DNA of 44,138 nt from Bacteroidota bacterium (GTDB taxonomy: Bacteria; Bacteroidota; Bacteroidia; Chitinophagales; Saprospiraceae). The stretch lies in the NCBI GenBank assembly GCA_003045895.1, contig PZPC01000040.1, positions 1 to 44,138 of the forward strand, given 5' to 3'. The position numbers were made by a program, and so were the translations under genes. The notes below the pieces were generated by a model. The model did no database searches. It saw only the letters and a program-made list of their open reading frames with translations, and was not told the DNA's origin. This document shows, piece after piece, positions 33,695-41,313 of this stretch. The stretch's first letter is position 1. Each line of letters begins with the position of its first letter.

Positions 33695-34613
33695 CCACGA
33701 CAGCCCCCGGCTCCTCCCCTAACTCCACCACCGGAATGCGCACGATTTCAACCGTCGCGGAAGCCAGCTGGACTTTTCCTGCTGTTTTTTCTATTTCCTG
33801 GCCGATGCGCTCGTGGAGGAGGTGCCTGGTGAATCGCCGCTTTTTGTAGTCCACAATGTAGCGCAGGTTAAACTGGATCCAGTTGTCCGTCAGGGTAATG
33901 GCCAGGGTGGGGTTGACTTCGGCGTCTTCGATGTAGTATTTCTGAACGACTGTTTTCCATTCGGCCAACGACTGGGTGACGTATTCGGACAAAATTTCGG
34001 AAGCCACCTGGCTAACAATTGCTTTGGCCCGTTCCATATCGGAACCGTAGCGAATGGGCAGGTTGAATTCGTCCCAGACGAAGGGGAAGTCCTGGGAGTA
34101 ATTGTAGATGGGCCCTTTGAAGACGAAGGCGTTGCTCAATTTGACGATTCGGCCCGAGTAGTTGTCGCTGCTGATCCACTCGCCAATCTCCATCATAGTG
34201 GTATAAATACTGTTCACATCAATGACATCGCCTTTGATGCCGTTGATTTCGATGCGGTCGCCGGGCTGGTAGACTTTGACCAGAAAGATAAAAAAAGAAC
34301 CAGCTACGCTCAGGACCAGTTCCTGGAGGGTGATGGTGATGCCCGCCGTCAGCAAACCAATGATGAGGGTCACATCCCTGATATTGCCTGTGAAATAGGA
34401 TACCGTCAGCAACACGATCAGGATATAACCAATGATCTCAATGCCTTTCTGCACGTTGTAGCGTATGGAAGAATCGGGCAGTCGCTGGCGGAGCAATCGC
34501 CGAACCAAGGAAATAACCACCACGACCAGCAGCACCCAAACGAGGTACTTGATCACACTGGTGGTGACCGGGTGTGCTTGTAACCACGCTTGGAAAAATT
34601 CAAAAATCTCCAT
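33687..34613 (-). CDS. mscS: Small-conductance mechanosensitive channel (MscS family)
   Basis: This 308-residue inner-membrane channel opens under membrane tension to release solutes on hypo-osmotic shock. It has three membrane segments: TM1 about 21-40 (IKYLVWVLLVVVVISLV), TM2 about 58-76, and the pore helix TM3 about 82-112 (LIIGLLTAGITITLQELVLS). The MscS beta-domain starts at VYQPGDRIEINGIKGDVIDV (114-133), and a C-terminal alpha/beta vestibule follows. I use the ATG at 34613 (MEIFEFF); an in-frame ATG 63 bases upstream would add a polar extension before TM1. It is monocistronic and ends at the bidirectional terminator. Confidence 0.93.
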   Translation of the reverse strand: MEIFEFFQAWLQAHPVTTSVIKYLVWVLLVVVVISLVRRLLRQRLPDSSIRYNVQKGIEIIGYILIVLLTVSYFTGNIRDVTLIIGLLTAGITITLQELVLSVAGSFFIFLVKVYQPGDRIEINGIKGDVIDVNSIYTTMMEIGEWISSDNYSGRIVKLSNAFVFKGPIYNYSQDFPFVWDEFNLPIRYGSDMERAKAIVSQVASEILSEYVTQSLAEWKTVVQKYYIEDAEVNPTLAITLTDNWIQFNLRYIVDYKKRRFTRHLLHERIGQEIEKTAGKVQLASATVEIVRIPVVELGEEPGAVVEK

Positions 34614-34696
34614 GGGTTTGCTGTTGCCGGGTTCAATTAATTGGAGAAAAGTACCGCATCTGTTGCACATTTCCAAATCCCCCGGGCAATCGCACC

Positions 34697-34857
34697 ACCT
34701 CCGTGGTAAAAGATAGCCACCAAAACACGGAACACACCAAATCCCACTAAAATGGTTTGGTGAAATTTTCGTGCCTTTTGTGCTTCTGTGGCAAAAAACT
34801 ATGTGTCCTTTGTTACCTATATGCCCTTTGTGGTTCCCTTCCTCCGTGGTAAAAAAA
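34697..34857. repeat. Degenerate inverted repeat of the CCTTTGTGGTAAA type
   Basis: The left half carries CCACCAAAACACGGAACAC-like text, and the right half its imperfect complement (GTGCCTTTTGTGCTTCTGTG, GTGTCCTTTG, CCCTTTGTGGTTCCC). CCTCCGTGGTAAAA occurs exactly at 34698-34711 and 34841-34854. The centre is ACCAAA/TTTGGT. Similar CACAGAG/CTCTGTG text is common between genes in this phylum. No gene is present. Confidence 0.55.
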
Positions 34858-34897
34858 AGAAGCGCAAAGCAAAGGTCTCCCCCTGCTTTACGCTTCT
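34851..34897 (-). terminator. Terminator of the choice-of-anchor-I gene
   Basis: AGAAGCGCAAAGCA (34858-34871) pairs with TGCTTTACGCTTCT (34884-34897) with one mismatch, followed on the minus strand by TTTTTTTACC. It lies 21 bp past the stop at 34919. Confidence 0.88.
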
Positions 34898-34918
34898 GAA
34901 AAAGTGTTTATTTTGGGA

Positions 34919-37522
34919 TTACCTGGCCAGCACCACTTTTACGATGGCACCATCATCGGTTCGCACGACATAGGTCCCTGCGGGTAAGGCGGCTACCTGA
35001 GCGTAGGCGGCGTTTTTACCCGTCTGTACGGCGCGGCCCTGCAGATCGAAGAGGGTGTAATCGACGGGGCGGTCGAAGTAGAGTACCCCCATGTTGGAGG
35101 GGTTAGGGAACACTCCCAGCGTAGGCGTGGTTTCCACCACGTCGTTCAGGCCAACCACCACGTCTGAGGGGATGGCGTACACGCTGAGGGTAGCGCTTAC
35201 TTCATTGGCGACCACCACCAGCCCGGTATCGGCGGGGCTATTTGCGGCCATAATGTAGATGAGACCTTCGGGAGCGAGGTCGCCGCCTTCGTCGGCGCCC
35301 GGGTTACGGGTGTTGATGTAGTCGACGAAAACAGGGGCCGTAGGGTCACTCAGGTCATAAGTAACAATGCCGCCGATGCGTTCCAGGGCGAGGAAAGCGT
35401 AGGGTACACCACCGATTTCAGCGGTGATGATCGTTTCCGGTTCGGGGCCTTTGTTGTCGGAGCGGTTTTTGAAGTTGTTGTTGTCATTGGAAACATTGAA
35501 CAAGGATCCGAAATCAGGATCAGCAGCGGTAAGCCGTTCCAACTCGGAACCACTGTCCCAAACCAACGCGCCGGTGTCGGCGTTCCAAACGGTGAAGGAG
35601 CGCGCACCGAAGACATAAATTTCGTCGTAATCGCCGTCGCCATCGGTGTCCCCGTTAGCGGTGGTAATGCTCAGTCGGCCCAGCGTAGGGTTTCGCTGCA
35701 GGGCTTCGGCGTCGGGAAAGGCGGTAGCATCCAGGAGCAGGTCATTCACCCGAGCTTCCTCAGAATAGCCGTCATAATCGCGGGAATCACCTTCGTTGGC
35801 GGTAAGCAGGTAACCCTGGCCACCTACTTCAAAGTAGTTGATCCCATCGGGCATGTACATACCCAGGACCGGCCAGTTGGAGAAGACGATCCCGTCGGCA
35901 CGGTCCGATGCGTCAATTTCATTTCCTGCCAGCAGGTGATCTTTGTACCCCAGTGGCAAGATGGCGTCGATGGTAGCCGCAGCTATGTTGACAATAGCCA
36001 GGGCGTTGTTTTCCTGGCAAGTGACGTAGGCTATCGAGCTGCTGCTGTTGTAGGTAATGTATTCGGGCTCCATATCTTGGGAAACGGAAGCGTTGGGGCC
36101 AAAAACACGCACCCCGTCAGCCCGCAGTTGGTCGATCTGACTGTCGTAGGCGTTGAAAGTAGCCGTTTGTACGGTAGCTGCTGCCACCCCGTTGCGCAAG
36201 TCGATAACAGACACCGAGCCTTCGGCATCGACGGTGTAGTCGGCGTTGGGTTCGCCTTCGTTGGCCGTCAGGACGAAGTTGCCGTCGGGAGTAAAGCTGA
36301 CGTGATCGGGCAGATTACCTACTTCCAGGACGCGGATTTCGTTGCCGTCGGTGTCAAAAAAGACGACAATTCCGTTGGCCTCGTCGCGCTGTTCGGCAAC
36401 GACGACGATACCGTCGTTGGAGGCCACGCTGTTGATGCCGTCGCCGTAGGCGCTCATGTCAATGGCGGCAATCTCGGTGATGGTCCGAGGATCGCTAAAA
36501 TCCAGGATGTGGAGCTTATTAAAAATAGAATTGATCACGAATAAGCGATTCGAAGTAGCATCGTGGGCGATAATCTCGGCGGAACCGTCCTGTTCCACCA
36601 GGTAGCTGCCCAGGTGAACCAGGTCGATAGATCCGGTGGCCACAGGAGCGGGAGTGTCATTGTCTTTCAGGTACACCACGTGGCGGTCGGTACTGCCCAG
36701 GAGGGTATTGGTACCGCTGATGACCAGGCTGAACCAACGGTCGCTTTGGGCTACCGCATTTTCGTTGATGGTCAGTTCGATACTGACGGTCTGGTCACCG
36801 GCAGGCAGGGTATTCAACTCAAAATCGGTGGTGCCGATGGTAAAATCATCGCCGACAACAGCATCGCCGAATGCTACGCTGATACTGAAGCTACCCACGC
36901 CACTGTTGCCCGTAACCTGAACGGGAACGGTCACGGTGCCGTCACTTTCCATAAAGATGGTGTGATCATCGGCAAAGCCGATGGTGGCCTGGGCAATGAC
37001 CAGGAGTCCGGTAAACACCTGGGGCTCGGGCTGGATATTGCCCGCTTCGTCGGCGATATCACTAATCGTGAGGGTGTAGGCTACGGCATTCTCGAAACCA
37101 CTGTGGTTGATGGTAGCCGTGAACGTTACCGGATCGTAGTCGATGCTATTGATGGTAACCACAGGATCGACCTGGTAATTACCTGCATCGGTTGCGTTGA
37201 CGACCGCTTCGCTGAACACTACGGCCAGTTGGGTCGCGCTGAGCGCCGTGGCGCTGATGGCCGCTGGCGGGGTGGCATCGTTGGCCATAATGACAAAAGG
37301 AGTCGTATCAAAAGGCACATCGGGCGCAATGCCATCGTTGTGCTGATCACCACTTCCGTCCTGGGTGAAGTAGTTGGCTGCCTGATCCACAAAAGTGACC
37401 ATGGCAAAACCGTCATTGCCATCGGCATTGAAGGCCACAAAGGATAGATCACCGGTACTTTGGGCCGACAGGCCACTCCACACCAGGCAGAAACTCAAAA
37501 TTACTTGTAGTACTTTCTTCAT
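34919..37522 (-). CDS. Choice-of-anchor-I family secreted protein with T9SS sorting domain
   Basis: This 867-residue protein has a signal peptide (MKKVLQVILSFCLVWSGLSA). The N-terminal region (GDLSFVAFNADGNDGFAMVT) resembles the LTD-like start of the family but is short. An Ig-like segment (AISATALSATQLAVVFSEAV) and a Calx-beta-like domain (about 175-280) follow. The large propeller of choice-of-anchor-I proteins runs from about 290 to 780 (HDATSNRLFVINSIFNKLHI, PDHVSFTPDGNFVLTANEGE, YLLTANEGDSRDY, GPEPETIITAEIGGVPYAFL). The final about 70 residues (LGVFPNPSNMGVLYF, FDLQGRAVQTG, LPAGTYVVRTD) are a type A T9SS sorting domain. Alkaline-phosphatase-like activity is sometimes claimed for related proteins, but I see no catalytic site. 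It stands alone with a terminator. Confidence 0.87.
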   Translation of the reverse strand: MKKVLQVILSFCLVWSGLSAQSTGDLSFVAFNADGNDGFAMVTFVDQAANYFTQDGSGDQHNDGIAPDVPFDTTPFVIMANDATPPAAISATALSATQLAVVFSEAVVNATDAGNYQVDPVVTINSIDYDPVTFTATINHSGFENAVAYTLTISDIADEAGNIQPEPQVFTGLLVIAQATIGFADDHTIFMESDGTVTVPVQVTGNSGVGSFSISVAFGDAVVGDDFTIGTTDFELNTLPAGDQTVSIELTINENAVAQSDRWFSLVISGTNTLLGSTDRHVVYLKDNDTPAPVATGSIDLVHLGSYLVEQDGSAEIIAHDATSNRLFVINSIFNKLHILDFSDPRTITEIAAIDMSAYGDGINSVASNDGIVVVAEQRDEANGIVVFFDTDGNEIRVLEVGNLPDHVSFTPDGNFVLTANEGEPNADYTVDAEGSVSVIDLRNGVAAATVQTATFNAYDSQIDQLRADGVRVFGPNASVSQDMEPEYITYNSSSSIAYVTCQENNALAIVNIAAATIDAILPLGYKDHLLAGNEIDASDRADGIVFSNWPVLGMYMPDGINYFEVGGQGYLLTANEGDSRDYDGYSEEARVNDLLLDATAFPDAEALQRNPTLGRLSITTANGDTDGDGDYDEIYVFGARSFTVWNADTGALVWDSGSELERLTAADPDFGSLFNVSNDNNNFKNRSDNKGPEPETIITAEIGGVPYAFLALERIGGIVTYDLSDPTAPVFVDYINTRNPGADEGGDLAPEGLIYIMAANSPADTGLVVVANEVSATLSVYAIPSDVVVGLNDVVETTPTLGVFPNPSNMGVLYFDRPVDYTLFDLQGRAVQTGKNAAYAQVAALPAGTYVVRTDDGAIVKVVLAR

Positions 37523-37579
37523 CGAAGTTTTCTTGTAATGGTTTGCATATTGGTTTTAAAAGATTGCAAAATAGCGGGC

Positions 37580-37656
37580 TAGCGTAAACTGAAATTTAAA
37601 GGGAGGTTAATTTTGAGAGGTGGGGAAGGGAAAAGGTGGAAAAGTGTAAACGGACG
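37580..37656 (+). repeat. Purine-rich repeat text without an upstream gene
   Basis: GGTGGGGAAGGGAAAAGGTG and AAAAGTGTAAACGG are of the same family as the repeats after stop codons elsewhere. Here no plus-strand gene ends just before it, which is the exception to that pattern. Confidence 0.55.
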
Positions 37657-37827
37657 TTGACCTTGCTCTGGCTTTGGACAGATCGATTTCTCGGCCGTAC
37701 TGGCGGGTAACAATTCCCAATAATTAAAGACGGTCAAAAGTCCTCCCCCTTTCTCCCCCTCCAAAGGGGGAATTTTGACCTTGCTCCGACTTCGGACAGA
37801 TTGGATTTCCGATATGCTGGCGGGGCT
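37657..37827 (+). repeat. Repeat module C, copy 2, with a partial tandem copy
   Basis: 37657-37749 is the reverse complement of 14339-14428. A second, partial unit follows at 37774-37827 (TTGACCTTGCTCCGACTTCG, GACAGATT, TGCTGGCGGGG). Between them is a hairpin-like CCCCCTCC-AAA-GGGGG. There is no coding potential. Confidence 0.75.
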
Positions 37828-37861
37828 AAGAAGAGCGGTATAACGCTGAGGTCTTGAAAAA

Positions 37862-37930
37862 TGACCGCAGCGCGGTCAAATTACGTGTGTGCCCTCACAC
37901 CGCTAATTCTTTCCGACCCCAGCGGGGTCG
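37862..37930. repeat. Two AGC-loop hairpins
   Basis: TGACCGC-AGC-GCGGTCA (37862-37878) and CGACCCC-AGC-GGGGTCG (37914-37930) both have perfect 7-bp arms and the same three-base loop, 35 bp apart, with GTGTG/CACAC between them. They are REP-like and downstream of the terminator of the next gene. Confidence 0.65.
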
Positions 37931-37984
37931 CACCTACCTTTTTATGATTCCCTGACATTTTTTGTGTTGGAGGTCAATCGAAAG

Positions 37985-38037
37985 CAAAAAACAACGGCCA
38001 GTTTCCGGGCCACCAGGTGGTGGAAGAAACTGGCCGT
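37985..38037 (-). terminator. Terminator of the TonB-dependent receptor gene
   Basis: ACGGCCAGTTTC (37994-38005) pairs with GAAACTGGCCGT (38026-38037), with an inner CCACC-A-GGTGG stem. On the minus strand it is followed by TGTTTTTTGC. It lies 30 bp after the stop at 38068. Confidence 0.88.
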
Positions 38038-38067
38038 CGTATGGGTCAGGAGTGGCGTATGCGCGCT

Positions 38068-40563
38068 TTAGAAATTATCGCCGTCGCCACCTTTTTGGTC
38101 GTCGTTCGAGATTTTTGTGCGGCGGCCGTTGCGGGGTCCTTTGAAATCGAGCTGACCGAAATTGTAGTTCAGGCTGATACCAATGGAGCGGAAGGGGATG
38201 CTAAAGTCCGAGCGCTGGTAGAAATTTTCGCCCCGAATTTCGGAGGGGAAGCTCTTGCGTGCGTTGAAGGGTTCGATGGCGCGGGCACCGAGGCTAAAGC
38301 GCTTGCTGAACTCCTTGCGGATGCCCATGCCGTAGAGCCAAAAGCTGGGGTTTTGGCCCTGCAGCGTCTGCGACGGGGAACGGGCGAAGCCGAAGAGGTC
38401 GAACTTCCAGTCGCGGGGCAGGTTGATGTTGCCGCCTATGTTGCCATCCCAAATCACGGCACTGCGGCTGAGGTTGATGGAGTCGATGGTAGAGGACGCG
38501 TCGTAGGAATACACGTTGAAACCAATGCGGAAGGAGCCGATTTTTTTGATGTTCACCGAGGCGAAGACGTTGAGCCCCACGCTGTTGTTGGTACCGATAT
38601 TGAGGTAGCTGGTGGTCGACACTTCGCCGGCGGGGTCTACTTGTACGTAGCTTTCGATAGCCGCGGTGGTGCGGCGGTAATAGACCGACGTGTTGAGGGA
38701 GACGCCTTTGACAAAGGTGCCGTAGCTGAGTTCGTACTGGTCCACCACTTCGGGGTCGAGGTTGGGGTTGCCCAGCGTGATGTTATTGGGGTCGGACACC
38801 TGGGTGAAGGGGTTGATGTAGAACAGGCTGGGGCGCTGGATGCGGCGGGCGAAGCTGAGCTTGAGGTTGCTGAAATCCTTAAACTGCCGGCTGATGATGA
38901 TGCTGGGCAGGATGTTGTCGTACTCCTGGGTGAAAGGCGTTTCGCCACTCTCCCGGAATGCGCCGGCGATGGTGGTGTGTTCGTAGCGGGCGCCGGCTAC
39001 CAGGGCAAATTTCTCGCCCAACTTGGTATTGAACGACGCGTAGGCCGCGTACACATCCTGGTCGTAGCCAAACTGGTCGGTCAGCCGCGGAAAAACCACG
39101 AAAGGATCGCCGTCGAGTTGCCGGGTGAGGGTCGCATAGTCGCTGTCGATGCGGCGAATGACGCTTTTCACGCCGGTTTCGAGTTTCACTTTGTCGCTGA
39201 ACGGGTGTACGTAGTCCATCTGGGCGGTATATTCCTGGTTGACGCCGTCGTTGGTATTGCGGATATCCTGTTGGTAGCGTTCAACCGTGCCGGTCTGGTC
39301 GGTGCGGTTATCCTGGTTGCTGTTGGTGGTGCTGATTTGGAAGGCGGTAGTGAATTCGCGCTCCGAATTGGGGAAGGTCTTCTTGTAGTCGATGGTCCAG
39401 TCGTAGCCGCTGCGCAGGCCTTCGTTGTCGTTGGTGCGGGAGAAGGTAGTGGGCGTGGTAAAATCACCGGGGGTGATGCTGCCGTTGATGGTTCCGTCGC
39501 GCCAGTTGTTGAAGCCGTTGAAGCGGATATTGGAGTTGATGCTGTTGTAGGCGTTGAAGTCGTAGAAAGCGCCAAAGTTGCCGTTGAAGCCCAGCACCTG
39601 GCTGCTGTTGGGGCCTTTTTGTTCGAGGATGGTAGGGTTAGTGGTGCCATCTTCGCGATAAAAGCTAAACTCCCCTTCGCGGCGCCACGACCAGAAGCTG
39701 TTGGCGCCCCCCGTAAGGCCAAAGCGGCCGCGCATCCAGTTGAGGTTGAGGCCGCCGTTGTTTTGGCGGGTACCGATGGAAGAATTGACGGAACCGGTAA
39801 ACCCTTCGGCGTTTTTCTTTTTGGTGATGATGTTGATGATTCCGGCGCTGCCTTCACTGTCGTACTTGGCGGTGGGGGTGGTGATGACCTCCACGGTCTT
39901 GATCTGATCGGCCGGGATGGTCTTGAGGGCATCGGCCGGGCTGGCGGCAAACATGGTGGAAGGGCGACCGTTGATGAGTATCTGAATATTGGAAGAGCCC
40001 CGCAGGCTGACGTTGCCATCGAGGTCGACGGACAGCAGCGGTACGTTGCGCAATACGTCGGCGCCGTTGCCCCCGGAGGTGGTGGCGTCTTTGTCGGCGT
40101 TGTAGACGAGCTTGTCAATGCGGTTTTCCACGAGCGCGGCCTGGCCGGTGACGGTAATTTCCTCCAGGTTGACTCCCGTGGGCTGCAGGAAGATGGTCCC
40201 CAGGTCGAGGTCGGGTTTTTCGAGGGTCGTTTCCACGTTGGTCAGCAGGTGCTCTTCGTAGCCCAGGAAGCTGATGCTGAGGTTGTATTTGCCGTTATCG
40301 ACCTCGTTGATCTTGAACGAGCCATCGGTTTCGGTGATTCCGCCATCCAGTTGCTTGCCGTCGGCGGCCTTGATGAGGACGATGGTGGCAAACTCCACGG
40401 GCTGCTGGCTGAGGGTATCGATCACCGTTCCGGAGATGCGGCCTTTGATCGTCGGGCCTTTTTTTCCGCCACCACCACCAGACCAGGGCTGCTGGGCCGC
40501 GAGGGTGACGGTAAGGCTGGTGAAGGCCACAAAAAGGAAGATGCGGAAGTAACTGTGCTGCAT
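38068..40563 (-). CDS. TonB-dependent receptor, OMP_b-brl_3 type, with carboxypeptidase-regulatory-like domain
   Basis: This 831-residue outer-membrane barrel has a signal peptide (1-23, ending TLAAQ) and a Gly/Lys-rich stretch. The CarboxypepD_reg-like domain (about 40-125) reads GRISGTVIDTLSQQPVEFAT, FKINEVDNGKYNLSISFLGY. The plug follows (VNLEEITVTGQAALVENRID, GNGADVLRNVPLLSVDLDGN, VSLRGSSNIQILINGRPS, EVITTPTAKYDSEGSAGIIN). A long OMP_b-brl_3 barrel follows. The C-terminus (FKGPRNGRRTKISNDDQKGG) is an unusual basic, polar extension after the last strand. No SusD partner is present, so it belongs to the group seen alone, with unknown substrate (metal chelates or peptides are possible). Confidence 0.92.
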   Translation of the reverse strand: MQHSYFRIFLFVAFTSLTVTLAAQQPWSGGGGGKKGPTIKGRISGTVIDTLSQQPVEFATIVLIKAADGKQLDGGITETDGSFKINEVDNGKYNLSISFLGYEEHLLTNVETTLEKPDLDLGTIFLQPTGVNLEEITVTGQAALVENRIDKLVYNADKDATTSGGNGADVLRNVPLLSVDLDGNVSLRGSSNIQILINGRPSTMFAASPADALKTIPADQIKTVEVITTPTAKYDSEGSAGIINIITKKKNAEGFTGSVNSSIGTRQNNGGLNLNWMRGRFGLTGGANSFWSWRREGEFSFYREDGTTNPTILEQKGPNSSQVLGFNGNFGAFYDFNAYNSINSNIRFNGFNNWRDGTINGSITPGDFTTPTTFSRTNDNEGLRSGYDWTIDYKKTFPNSEREFTTAFQISTTNSNQDNRTDQTGTVERYQQDIRNTNDGVNQEYTAQMDYVHPFSDKVKLETGVKSVIRRIDSDYATLTRQLDGDPFVVFPRLTDQFGYDQDVYAAYASFNTKLGEKFALVAGARYEHTTIAGAFRESGETPFTQEYDNILPSIIISRQFKDFSNLKLSFARRIQRPSLFYINPFTQVSDPNNITLGNPNLDPEVVDQYELSYGTFVKGVSLNTSVYYRRTTAAIESYVQVDPAGEVSTTSYLNIGTNNSVGLNVFASVNIKKIGSFRIGFNVYSYDASSTIDSINLSRSAVIWDGNIGGNINLPRDWKFDLFGFARSPSQTLQGQNPSFWLYGMGIRKEFSKRFSLGARAIEPFNARKSFPSEIRGENFYQRSDFSIPFRSIGISLNYNFGQLDFKGPRNGRRTKISNDDQKGGDGDNF

Positions 40564-40763
40564 GACTCGTTGGTTAGTTGGTTTTAAAACAAAAAACCAC
40601 CATCGTAGTTTAGTGTCATTCTGATTAGTCCCCTTAATGCGAGGTCATTACCGCCATTGTGATGCAAATCACCTACGTTGTGCAGCAAATTTTCCATCTT
40701 TGCGCCACTCCAAAATCAAACCTGTGCCGCCCTGCGGGGGATTGGCACCTAAAGTAGATTACA

Positions 40764-41198
40764 ATGGCCATTTTCCGGAAGGGGCAAAAAGCGTACAGTA
40801 TTTTCCACATCAAGTGCCCGCGTTGCCACGAGAGCGACATGTTTGCGACAAGCAGCATGAGTTTTAAGGCGCCTTTTGAGATGAAAGAACGCTGCGACAA
40901 ATGCAATGAGGACTTCTTTCCCGAACCAGGCTACTACTACGGCGCCATGTTTTTGTCGTATATTTTCACGGCCTGGTTTTCCATTGGCTTTGTCTTGTTT
41001 TTTCACTGGTTACTGAAGTGGAGTACTGCCGCCAGTTTTGCTTTGCTGATCGGGGTTCTGCTGGTTTTTTTCGTTTACATCTTCCGGGTGGCACGGGCCA
41101 TGTACATCAATATCCACGTGAGCTACGACCCGCACGCCATTGAAAAAGCCAAAAATAAAGGGATGACCAGCACTGCCGCTTCTCACTACGGAAAGTAG
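40764..41198 (+). CDS. DUF983 family membrane protein
   Basis: This 144-residue protein has an N-terminal zinc ribbon (C18, C21 in CPRC; C44, C47 in CDKC) and two membrane helices (about 60-84 and 89-114), then a polar C-terminal tail. It matches DUF983, common in Bacteroidota and alphaproteobacteria and sometimes near cytochrome oxidase genes; the function is not known. The start at 40764 places the ribbon in the cytoplasm. A 14-bp motif shared with 16913-16926 follows 5 bp after the stop. Confidence 0.9.
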   Translation: MAIFRKGQKAYSIFHIKCPRCHESDMFATSSMSFKAPFEMKERCDKCNEDFFPEPGYYYGAMFLSYIFTAWFSIGFVLFFHWLLKWSTAASFALLIGVLLVFFVYIFRVARAMYINIHVSYDPHAIEKAKNKGMTSTAASHYGK

Positions 41199-41203
41199 CC
41201 CCA

Positions 41204-41217
41204 GCAGAACAAGTCTA
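41204..41217. repeat. Second copy of the GCAGAACAAGTCTA motif
   Basis: This is identical over 14 bases to 16913-16926, where it forms the right arm of an inverted repeat. Here only one arm is present, 5 bp after the DUF983 stop. Confidence 0.5.
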
Positions 41218-41276
41218 ATGCTGCCTGATAAAAGACAAAAAGACCTGTAGCGATTTCATCTTACCGGATGTTTCCT

Positions 41277-41284
41277 TAATTTTG
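41277..41284 (+). promoter_or_regulatory. Candidate -7 box for the GSDH-PKD gene
   Basis: TAATTTTG is an exact TAnnTTTG match 29 bp before the ATG at 41314. No TTG lies at the ideal -33 distance (TTTC is there). Confidence 0.5.
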
Positions 41285-41313
41285 TGTTTTACCCGCCCCG
41301 CAAAACTAAAAAA

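Noticed and set aside
38017-40587. An 856-codon plus-strand frame opposite the TonB-dependent receptor
   Set aside because: It covers the terminator and the whole receptor gene in antisense. The real gene has signal peptide, plug and barrel motifs.
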